The notes under the pieces are model-generated. The model was not told where the DNA came from. It did not search any database and saw nothing but the letters and a program-made list of their open reading frames with translations. Shown here in pieces: positions 1 to 6,949 of a stretch of 53,787 nucleotides of DNA. This DNA comes from CAYXUG01 sp964468655 (GTDB lineage Bacteria; Fidelibacterota; Marinisomatia; Marinisomatales; CAYXUG01). The number at the start of each line of letters is the position of its first letter. The first letter of the stretch is position 1. A program made the translations under genes and the position numbers. Location: NCBI GenBank assembly GCA_964468655.1, contig CAYXUG010000006.1, positions 1 through 53,787 on the forward strand, read 5' to 3'.

Positions 1-97
1 AAAATAATCAGCTTTGACTCTTGTAAATAAGATTTATTGGGGGTAAGTTGTCTTTGCTGTGCTCGAATTAACAAAAAACATTGAGGAGTGTAAAATA

Positions 98-937
98 ATG
101 GTAAAAGATTCAAACAGAAGTTTAAGCAGATATTTAGAAGAAATCGGCAGGTTCGAACCACTAAAACCCGCCCGGGAAGTTGAACTGGCGCAAAGGGTCA
201 AAAAAGGGGATCGCATCGCATTGAAGGAACTCACCGAAGCCAATCTTCGGTTTGTGGTTTCTGTTGCAAAAGATTATCAAGGTCAGGGTTTACCTTTAAC
301 TGATTTAATTAATGAAGGAAATCTTGGTTTAATCAAAGCCGCAGAAAGATTTGATGAAACACGGGGATTTAAATTTATTTCATATGCTGTCTGGTGGATT
401 CGTCAATCCATACTTCAGGCACTGGCAGAACATTCAAGAATTGTTCGTCTTCCCTTGAATAGGGTAGGAACAATCAGTAAAATCACAAAAGCAGCAAGTG
501 ATCTTGAATCAGAATACGAGCGTCCCCCAAAGGAAGATGAAATTGGAAAACACCTGGAAATGGGCGGTGAAGAAGTCATGGATGCAATCAGAATATCAAG
601 ACGCCATCATTCACTACAAGCACCTTTCAGGGAAGGTGATAAAAATTCTTTGATGGATGTTATTAAAGACGGCAATCAGCGTTCGCCAGACATAGGTCTC
701 ATGAAAGAATCTTTGAAAGAGGAAATCAGGTCCTGCCTGTTGTCTTTGAAAAACCGTGAAAAAGACGTCATTAAAATGTATTTTGGTATTGACCGTGATT
801 ATGCACTCACATTGAATGAAATTGGTGAGGAATTTAGTCTGACACGGGAAAGAGTTCGCCAGATCAAAGAAAAGGCAATTCGCAGATTACGCCACAAAAC
901 ACGCAGTAGAGCACTGAGAAATTATCTCGGGCAATAG
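98..937 (+). CDS. rpoD: Primary RNA polymerase sigma factor (RpoD/SigA family)
   Basis: Directs RNA polymerase core to housekeeping promoters. The 279-residue protein has the sigma-70 series of regions: a short region 1.2 (SRYLEEIGRFEPL), region 2 with the -10 recognition and melting helix (FISYAVWWIRQSILQALAEH), region 3, and a region 4 helix-turn-helix (TLNEIGEEFSLTRERVRQIK) for the -35 element. It lacks region 1.1, as do short primary sigma factors of the Bacteroidetes/FCB type. I chose the ATG at 98 because GAGGAGTG lies 7 bases upstream; an in-frame GTG at 59 has no such site. rpsU follows after 20 bases. Being the only sigma factor here with a housekeeping profile, it is more likely primary than alternative. 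Confidence 0.93.
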   Translation: MVKDSNRSLSRYLEEIGRFEPLKPAREVELAQRVKKGDRIALKELTEANLRFVVSVAKDYQGQGLPLTDLINEGNLGLIKAAERFDETRGFKFISYAVWWIRQSILQALAEHSRIVRLPLNRVGTISKITKAASDLESEYERPPKEDEIGKHLEMGGEEVMDAIRISRRHHSLQAPFREGDKNSLMDVIKDGNQRSPDIGLMKESLKEEIRSCLLSLKNREKDVIKMYFGIDRDYALTLNEIGEEFSLTRERVRQIKEKAIRRLRHKTRSRALRNYLGQ

Positions 938-957
938 AAGAAGGAGGTGTATTCGAA

Positions 958-1137
958 TTGATTGAAGTTACTGTACGCGATGGTGAACCGCTTGAAAGAG
1001 CGCTTCGCCGGTTTAAAAAGAAATATGAGCGAGCTGGAATACTTAAAGAAGTAAGAAGTAAGTCATATTATCTTAAACCCAGCGAAGCCAAAAAGCTGAA
1101 AAGAAGTTCAAAACCAAGGAAAAGAAATTACTATTAA
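958..1137 (+). CDS. rpsU: 30S ribosomal protein S21
   Basis: Small-subunit protein near the 16S rRNA 3' end, involved in translation initiation. The 59-residue product starts (M)IEVTVRDGEPLERALRRF and ends in a very basic tail (KKLKRSSKPRKRNYY), which matches S21 in length and composition. The start is TTG at 958, supported by a near-perfect Shine-Dalgarno AAGGAGGTG ending 8 bases upstream; there is no ATG in a suitable place. It sits 20 bases after the sigma factor and is followed by an intrinsic terminator, so the two genes probably share a transcript. Confidence 0.95.
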   Translation: MIEVTVRDGEPLERALRRFKKKYERAGILKEVRSKSYYLKPSEAKKLKRSSKPRKRNYY

Positions 1138-1166
1138 TTTCTTCTCATATTTTTTATCTATAGTTG

Positions 1167-1198
1167 AAAAAGTTCAGATTAAACACTGAACTTTTTTT
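1167..1198 (+). terminator. Intrinsic terminator after rpsU
   Basis: An 11-base stem AAAAAGTTCAG / CTGAACTTTTT with an 8-base loop runs into a T tract. It closes the rpoD-rpsU unit, and its A-rich left arm could also let it work on the other strand. Confidence 0.85.
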
Positions 1199-1208
1199 AT
1201 ATTCAATT

Positions 1209-1237
1209 TTGTAGTTAAACTCCGGAGAATGTAATTT
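1209..1237 (+). promoter_or_regulatory. Weak candidate sigma-70 promoter before the mutase-BMC-deoC genes
   Basis: TTGTAG and TAATTT are separated by 17 bases, about 50 bases before the ATG at 1285. An imperfect inverted repeat TTACTTT / AAAGTAA (1237-1259) lies just downstream and could be an operator. The match is modest. The argument for it is position: the preceding unit ends with a terminator, so the next genes need a start. Confidence 0.3.
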
Positions 1238-1284
1238 TACTTTAATCTTTTAAAAGTAATTCATATATCCCCGAACAAATAAAT

Positions 1285-2628
1285 ATGCTAATAAAGAGTA
1301 TTTCAGGAATAAGAGGGTTGGTTTCGCCTGACCTTACACATGAAGTCATAGATAGATATATTTCAGCTTTTCATCAATTTTGCGGTGAAGGCACTATTGT
1401 TTTAGGCAGGGATACGCGGCCTTCCGGATTTAAACTGACATCCCAGATTCTTGATCATCTTATTGCATACGGACGAAATGTACAGGACTGTGGTATTTGT
1501 CCCACGCCAACGGTGCAGTTCGTGGTATCTGATACAGAGGCAGCTGGCGGTATTGTGGTAACCGCGAGTCACAACCCATCGGATTGGAATGGATTGAAAT
1601 TCATCAATAAAGACGGCTGTTTTTTGAATCAAATTGAATTCAATGAATTTTTATCAATCATGGATTCAGAGACAGGAGAAGGTGCTGAAGAAGTTAGTAA
1701 AGGGACCTACTCAACATTTGATCATGCTGTCAACCGGCATATTCAACGGATTCTTGCGGTAGAATTTTTGGATATTCCATCCATCAAAAATTATGGGTTT
1801 AAAGTTGCAGTGGATGCTGTAAACGGCGCTGCAAGTAAAGCACTGCCAAATTTGTTGGAAAAATTGGATTGTGATGTCATTGAAATAAACTGTTTTTCGG
1901 ACGGTGATTTTTCCAGGGGAGCTGAACCGCTGCCGTCAAATTTGTCAGAACTGTGTGATACCGTTAAAAATAAAAACTGTCATCTGGGACTTGCGGTAGA
2001 TCCCGATGGTGACCGCCTTGCAATCGTGGATGAAAATGGAATCCCATTGGGTGAAGAATATACCCTTGTCTTAGCGGCGGAATTATATATGAGTTCAATA
2101 TCCGAGAAAAGTAAAGTGGTCACAAATTTATCCACTACACTTGCTTTGGAAAAATTAGCTGAGAGGTATAATTTTGAAGTGATTAGAAGTCCGGTCGGTG
2201 AAATAAACGTGGTTGAAAAAATGAAAAAGGTTGGAGCTGACTTTGGCGGAGAAGGTAACGGCGGTGTGATTCTTCAGAATGTCCATCTCGGCCGCGATTC
2301 ACTGGTGGCAGCAGCAATGATTCTTGATTTGATGGCAAAAAGAAAAAAGCCGTTGAGTGAGTTGTTCAGTACAATGCCGCAATATTTTATTGTTAAAGAT
2401 AAAATTTCTATTAATGGTATTAATCCGGGTAACTTATTGGAGCAGATTTCTGAAAACTACCGGGGAATGGAAAAAAATATAGAAGATGGATTAAAGCTTT
2501 TGTGGGAAGATCGGTGGGTACATATCAGATCATCCAACACCGAACCCATTTTACGTATCTATGCAGAAGCGCCTACGGAAGGCGAAGCGAAATCATTGGT
2601 CAGAGATCTGCGGGAGGTGATGGCATGA
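1285..2628 (+). CDS. Alpha-D-phosphohexomutase family enzyme (GlmM/ManB-like; possible phosphopentomutase)
   Basis: Moves a phosphate between sugar carbons through a phosphoserine. The 447 residues carry all four family signatures: the active-site serine loop TASHNPSDWNG (Ser95), the metal loop DPDGDR (239-244), the sugar-binding loop GGEGNGG (321-327) and the phosphate loop RSSNTEP near the C terminus. The sugar loop is the archaeal-type GEGNGG rather than GEMSGH, so the substrate cannot be read from sequence. Glucosamine phosphate is the default guess. An archaeal phosphopentomutase belongs to this superfamily, and the start of the BMC vertex gene overlaps this stop by 4 bases (ATGA) with deoC following. 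That context makes deoxyribose-1-phosphate or ribose-1-phosphate a serious alternative. Confidence 0.85.
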   Translation: MLIKSISGIRGLVSPDLTHEVIDRYISAFHQFCGEGTIVLGRDTRPSGFKLTSQILDHLIAYGRNVQDCGICPTPTVQFVVSDTEAAGGIVVTASHNPSDWNGLKFINKDGCFLNQIEFNEFLSIMDSETGEGAEEVSKGTYSTFDHAVNRHIQRILAVEFLDIPSIKNYGFKVAVDAVNGAASKALPNLLEKLDCDVIEINCFSDGDFSRGAEPLPSNLSELCDTVKNKNCHLGLAVDPDGDRLAIVDENGIPLGEEYTLVLAAELYMSSISEKSKVVTNLSTTLALEKLAERYNFEVIRSPVGEINVVEKMKKVGADFGGEGNGGVILQNVHLGRDSLVAAAMILDLMAKRKKPLSELFSTMPQYFIVKDKISINGINPGNLLEQISENYRGMEKNIEDGLKLLWEDRWVHIRSSNTEPILRIYAEAPTEGEAKSLVRDLREVMA

Positions 2629-2900
2629 TTCTTGCGAAAGTTACAGGATCAGTCGTTTCTACCATAAAGAACAAGCATTTGGAGAGTGAAAAACTGCTAA
2701 TCACGCAGCCGGTGGACTTGAAACAAAACCCAGCAGGTGAATCCTTTCTATCGTTGGACAGGGCGCTGGCAGGAGAAGGTGACCTTGTACTTGTGAACAA
2801 GGAGGGCTCTGGCGCCCGGCTCATGTACGACAATGAAGAAATTCCGGTACAGGCAGTTATTGTCGGAGTCGTGGATGATATTGATGTTTTTATTGAATAG
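2625..2900 (+). CDS. Bacterial microcompartment vertex (pentamer) protein, EutN/CcmL family
   Basis: BMC-P proteins form pentamers that cap the vertices of microcompartment shells. The 91-residue product follows the family pattern: MILAKVTGSVVSTIKN at the N terminus, KLLITQPVDL, LDRALAGEGDLVLV with the conserved GxGD turn, GSGAR, and the closing strand PVQAVIVGVVDDIDV. The start at 2625 is preceded by GGGAGGTGA and overlaps the mutase stop as ATGA, which suggests translational coupling. deoC starts 12 bases downstream. The matching hexamer genes are about 39 kb away at 42.3-43.1 kb, an unusual split for shell genes. Confidence 0.92.
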   Translation: MILAKVTGSVVSTIKNKHLESEKLLITQPVDLKQNPAGESFLSLDRALAGEGDLVLVNKEGSGARLMYDNEEIPVQAVIVGVVDDIDVFIE

Positions 2901-2912
2901 AAATGTATCAGG

Positions 2913-3773
2913 ATGGATAAACACATTATACTCAATACAATAGACGAGGTCATATCGTCCGGTTATATTCCAAAGGAAGATGAATTTTGCGAGTGTCCTC
3001 ACTGTGATACACACAGCTGTCCTGATTGGGATTATGAAACTGTAAAGAGTATCATCTTTGCGGGGGCTGACAGGATTGGGTCAGCGGCTCATTTTGAACC
3101 TCGCCCTGAAATCGCCGGTCTCATTGACCATACTTTGCTTGCACCTTCGGCTACACTTCAGGATGTTCGGAAACTGTGTCAGGAAGCAAAACGATATTGC
3201 TTTATCAGCGTTTGTGTTAATCCATCATTTGTGAAAACCTGCGTAAAAGAACTGAAAGGGTCAGGCGTAAAGGTAGCCACTGTAATCGGATTTCCCTTGG
3301 GTGCCACTTCAACCGAAACAAAATGTGCTGAAACAAAAAAGGCAGCAGCAGACGGTGCCGATGAATTGGACATGGTCATCCACGTTGGGATGCTAAGGGA
3401 AGGTGACTTCGAATATGTGGAGAATGATATCCGTGGGGTTGTTAATGCAGCTGAAGGGAGACCTGTCAAAGTTATTCTCGAAACTTCTCTGCTGTCCGAT
3501 GATCAGAAAGTCAAGGGTGCCATGCTTGCCAAATGGGCTGGAGCCAATTTTGTTAAAACATCTACGGGATTTTCCACCGGGGGTGCAACAGTAGCGGATG
3601 TTGCATTGCTTCGGAAAGTGGTTGGCAAACAAATGGGTGTGAAAGCATCCGGTGGAATCAAAACATATCAAGATGCTGTTGATATGGTGGCTTCGGGCGC
3701 CAGTCGAATCGGCGCCAGCGCCAGCATTGCCATTGCTACCGGCAAGAAACCAAATTCCTCAGTAAAATACTAA
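2913..3773 (+). CDS. deoC: Deoxyribose-phosphate aldolase with Cys/His-rich N-terminal extension
   Basis: Cleaves 2-deoxyribose 5-phosphate to glyceraldehyde 3-phosphate and acetaldehyde. The class I aldolase core spans about residues 66-280, with the Schiff-base Lys215 in VKTSTGF, helper Lys244 in VKASGG and acidic Asp153 in DELDMVI. At 286 residues it is about 65 longer than a typical bacterial DeoC. The extra N terminus has a possible amphipathic helix (residues 4-16) and a cluster Cys26, Cys28, His30, Cys31, His34, Cys36. Known BMC cargo often carries short N-terminal helices that direct encapsulation, and deoC occurs in some described BMC loci. The BMC vertex gene lies 12 bases upstream, so this is the likely cargo enzyme; the extension's role is inferred. 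Confidence 0.93.
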   Translation: MDKHIILNTIDEVISSGYIPKEDEFCECPHCDTHSCPDWDYETVKSIIFAGADRIGSAAHFEPRPEIAGLIDHTLLAPSATLQDVRKLCQEAKRYCFISVCVNPSFVKTCVKELKGSGVKVATVIGFPLGATSTETKCAETKKAAADGADELDMVIHVGMLREGDFEYVENDIRGVVNAAEGRPVKVILETSLLSDDQKVKGAMLAKWAGANFVKTSTGFSTGGATVADVALLRKVVGKQMGVKASGGIKTYQDAVDMVASGASRIGASASIAIATGKKPNSSVKY

Positions 3774-3805
3774 TCCACAGATTAACTTTTTAAAGACACG
3801 TTTTT

Positions 3806-5212
3806 ATGCCTAAAAAGGGTGATGAATTTGAATTGACGGTAAATTCACTTGCCTACGGGGGTAAGGGATTTGGGAAAGCAGATAATATTGCCGTCTTTGT
3901 AAAAAATGGAATTCCGGGACAAAAACTTCTTGTAAGGGCAATCAGAAAAAGAAGAAATTATCTCGAAGCAGTCCCGGTTAAAACAATTGAAGAATCCCCG
4001 TTTTATACTCCTCCAAAATGTGACCATTTTTCCGTATGCGGCGGCTGCACTTTTCAGCATCTGGACTATGAACAACAGATCGAACAGAAGAAAGATCAAG
4101 TCATTGAGATTTATCAGCGAATCGGCGGATTTAATGATGTAAAACTGGATAATGTCATTCCAGCCGACAACCAGTTCCACTACAGAAATAAAATGGAATT
4201 TACCTTCTCCAACTGTCGGTGGATTCTGACAGAAGAACCGGAAGGTGTGGATTCATCCTTCGCCCTTGGACTGCACATTCCCGGGAGATATGATAAAATA
4301 TTGAACATTGATAGCTGCTGGATTCAGAAACCTGTGGGGAATGATATTTTGCAGACCGTTAAGATTGAAGTAATGAAATTCGGGTTATTACCTTATGATG
4401 TAAGAAACCATACCGGTTTTTTAAGAAATCTTATTATTCGGATCGGCGAGAGAACAAATGAATTGATGGTAAACATCGTGACCTCAAAAGAAGATCCTGA
4501 ATTATTAAATCCAATCAATGAAAAACTGATTAAAATGCATCCGGAAATTACGAGCATCATCAACAACATCACCTCCAGAAGGGCTGGTGTGTCTATAGGC
4601 GAAAAAGAAGTTCTTGTTTATGGAAAACCCCGCATTCATGAAAAATTGGGAGAGTACATTTTTGAAATTTCATCTAATTCATTTTTTCAAACCAATACCA
4701 CGCAGGCAGAAAAGCTGTACAATCTCGCTTTGGAATACGGTGGATTTAAAGGGGATGAAATTTTGTACGATCTCTTTTGCGGAACCGGTTCAACCTCAAT
4801 TTTTATGTCTTCGCAAGTTAAGAAAGTTTATGGTTTTGAGCTGGTCCAGTCAGCGGTGGAAGATGCCGCGAGAAATGCTGCTGCAAACGGAATTGACAAC
4901 TGCCGGTTTATTGAAGCGAATCTCGATCACTATTTTCGTACAACCTCAATATTAAAAGAACTTGAAAAACCGGATGTGGTCTTGTTGGATCCACCGCGGG
5001 CAGGACTTCACAAAAAATTAGTGAAAGATGTCATTCAACTGAACCCGCAGAAAATAGTTTACATTTCCTGCAATCCAGCAACACAAGCGAGGGATGCTGC
5101 CCTGTTTTGTGAAGAGGAATATGTGCTGGAGAAATTAGGGATGGTGGATATGTTTCCTCATACGCCGCATATTGAAATGGTTGTTCTGTTAACTACTAAA
5201 TACAATTCTTAG
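3806..5212 (+). CDS. TrmA/RlmD-family RNA (uracil-5-)-methyltransferase
   Basis: Makes 5-methyluridine in 23S rRNA (RlmD or RlmCD type) or tRNA using S-adenosylmethionine. The 468-residue protein has an N-terminal TRAM domain (about 1-60), four cysteines for a [4Fe-4S] cluster (72, 78, 81, 171; CDHFSVCGGC), the SAM loop YDLFCGTGST (321-330), the motif LDPPRAGLHK, and the nucleophile Cys422 in YISCNPATQARD. The TRAM domain and Fe-S site favour RlmD/RlmCD over TrmA, which lacks both, but the target base cannot be fixed from sequence. It begins 32 bases after deoC. Confidence 0.92.
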   Translation: MPKKGDEFELTVNSLAYGGKGFGKADNIAVFVKNGIPGQKLLVRAIRKRRNYLEAVPVKTIEESPFYTPPKCDHFSVCGGCTFQHLDYEQQIEQKKDQVIEIYQRIGGFNDVKLDNVIPADNQFHYRNKMEFTFSNCRWILTEEPEGVDSSFALGLHIPGRYDKILNIDSCWIQKPVGNDILQTVKIEVMKFGLLPYDVRNHTGFLRNLIIRIGERTNELMVNIVTSKEDPELLNPINEKLIKMHPEITSIINNITSRRAGVSIGEKEVLVYGKPRIHEKLGEYIFEISSNSFFQTNTTQAEKLYNLALEYGGFKGDEILYDLFCGTGSTSIFMSSQVKKVYGFELVQSAVEDAARNAAANGIDNCRFIEANLDHYFRTTSILKELEKPDVVLLDPPRAGLHKKLVKDVIQLNPQKIVYISCNPATQARDAALFCEEEYVLEKLGMVDMFPHTPHIEMVVLLTTKYNS

Positions 5213-5268
5213 CACTCTACAAATAATTTTATTAGATTTTCACCCATAAAAAGAGACAAATAACAGTT

Positions 5269-6393
5269 TTGAGCAGATATATTAAAAAATTATTTGGTAA
5301 TCCATTTATTCAAATTATTACGGCTATCAGTATTGTGATGGTAATAGGAGGGTGGTTTATCAGTCGATTGGAAGGCACCGCGGAAATCACCCAGGGAGTG
5401 AATCCATTCTGGTGGGCAATTGTTACCATGACAACAGTAGGTTATGGAGATTTCTCTCCAATCAGCACGGGCGGGCGTGTGCTTGCAATTATTATTATGT
5501 TTGGCGGTATTTCCCTCACTGCGCTGTTAACAGCAACTATTTCATCCATCTTTGTGGCAAAGAAAATCAGGGAAGACAAAGGATTGGAAAAGGTTACTCT
5601 CAAAGATCATATTATTCTTTGTGGCTGGAATATGACAGCAGACAGAATTCTGGAGTCTCTGCAGAATATCAAAGGAGAAGGTAAACTGGAAATTGTTCTG
5701 ATAAATGATGAAGAGGAAGATTCCATTTCTTCAATCCGCAATAAACACAGAACCATAGAAATAAAGTTTGTCAGGGGAGATTTTACGCAGGAGGCAGTAT
5801 TGGAACGGGCAAATCTTAATCACGCATCAACTGTCATCTTGTCCAGCGATGCTACCCGTGGAGGATCCCACGCAGATGAAAAAGTTATTTTTGGTACTCT
5901 CACCATTAAAACAATGGCTTCCCATGTTCGTGTTGTTGCCTACATCATAAACAGGGATAACCTTACGCACATCAAAAGAGCAAATGCTGATGAAGTTATA
6001 CTCCAGGGTGAATTCGGCGCTTATATGGTTGCGTCACATATTTTGGATCCGGGTGTACCACAAACCATTGAAATTTTGCTGAACAGTAAAACACCCTCAC
6101 AGTTCAGAAGAGTAGAAGTCCCATCCGAATTTATTGGAAAAATGTATAGTGAATTATTTAACCATTTAAAAGAAGAGCACGGCTGGCTGCTGGTAAGTGT
6201 TTTCAGCGAGGAAGAACAGATAGGAATTGGGGAAGTCCTTTCCTCCGATACCTCAGCGTTGGATGCGTTTATTGAACGGAAATTGAAAGAAGCAGGACAT
6301 TCTCTCGATGAGGAAAACAAAATATCCGTCATGGTTAATCCCAAACAGGATTACCTGGTTAAAGAAGGTGAAAAGGCGATTGTAATTTTATAA
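5269..6393 (+). CDS. Two-helix potassium channel with RCK/TrkA domains
   Basis: Potassium-selective ion channel of the inner membrane. It shows a first membrane helix (about 14-33), a pore loop with the selectivity filter TTVGYGDF (about 60-67), a second helix (about 75-100), a Rossmann-type TrkA-N domain beginning DHIILCGWN, and a C-terminal TrkA-C-like part after residue 290. Such cytoplasmic domains gate the pore in response to nucleotides or ions. The start is TTG at 5269; a later start would cut the first helix. The next gene, a cyclic-nucleotide-binding protein, starts one base after this stop, so the two are co-translated and may be functional partners. Confidence 0.9.
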   Translation: MSRYIKKLFGNPFIQIITAISIVMVIGGWFISRLEGTAEITQGVNPFWWAIVTMTTVGYGDFSPISTGGRVLAIIIMFGGISLTALLTATISSIFVAKKIREDKGLEKVTLKDHIILCGWNMTADRILESLQNIKGEGKLEIVLINDEEEDSISSIRNKHRTIEIKFVRGDFTQEAVLERANLNHASTVILSSDATRGGSHADEKVIFGTLTIKTMASHVRVVAYIINRDNLTHIKRANADEVILQGEFGAYMVASHILDPGVPQTIEILLNSKTPSQFRRVEVPSEFIGKMYSELFNHLKEEHGWLLVSVFSEEEQIGIGEVLSSDTSALDAFIERKLKEAGHSLDEENKISVMVNPKQDYLVKEGEKAIVIL

Positions 6394-6394
6394 G

Positions 6395-6901
6395 ATGAGT
6401 AAAATTAAAAATCTTGAAAAGTATCAATTTTTCAACGGACTTAAAAACAGTCAGCTGGACAAATTTGATGATATCGTTAAAATGAAGAAATATTCTCAAG
6501 GTGAAATAATTTTCAAAGAGGGGGAAACAGGCAACGCTGTTTTCCTTTTGTTAAGCGGCGAAGTTGAAATCAATCAGGCGTTGACCCTGCAGCTAAACAG
6601 GGAAAATTATGATACGAGGGAGAAATCAATTATTCATTTGTCCAGCGAGGTCTGTCCCTGTTTTGGGGAAATGGCTCTTGTGGGTGATAACCAAAAACGT
6701 ACTGCCACGGTTCAAGCTTTAAGCGAATGTGAAATGGCAAGAATTATGAAAGATGATTTTTTAAATATCTGTGAAACTGATCCTGATTTAGGATATACAG
6801 TCATGAAAAATATCGGAAAAATTATTTCGGACAATCTGGTCAATGCCAATCAAAATGTTCTTAAACTGACCACTGCTTTTGGTTTAATATTAGAAACGTA
6901 A
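6395..6901 (+). CDS. Cyclic-nucleotide-binding domain protein
   Basis: A single cNMP-binding beta-roll of 168 residues with almost no other domain. Visible family features are GEIIFKEGETGNAVFLLLSG and the phosphate-binding cassette FGEMALVGDNQKRTATV, with the expected Glu and Arg. There is no DNA-binding helix-turn-helix, so it is not a CRP-type regulator. It follows the potassium channel by one base. In many channels this domain is fused to the pore protein; here it may act in trans as a ligand-sensing subunit, which is inference from gene order. Confidence 0.85.
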   Translation: MSKIKNLEKYQFFNGLKNSQLDKFDDIVKMKKYSQGEIIFKEGETGNAVFLLLSGEVEINQALTLQLNRENYDTREKSIIHLSSEVCPCFGEMALVGDNQKRTATVQALSECEMARIMKDDFLNICETDPDLGYTVMKNIGKIISDNLVNANQNVLKLTTAFGLILET

Positions 6902-6949
6902 TCTATAAAATTTGATTTATAGCGAACTGATTAATCCGGTACTTGATTG

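Noticed and set aside
2502..2624. A longer start for the BMC vertex protein
   Set aside because: It would overlap the mutase gene by over 120 bases and add residues unlike any EutN/CcmL protein. The ATG at 2625 has a good ribosome-binding site.
6903..6922. AT-rich hairpin CTATAAA / TTTATAG before valS
   Set aside because: A weak A/T stem without T tract that occurs easily by chance in AT-rich DNA.
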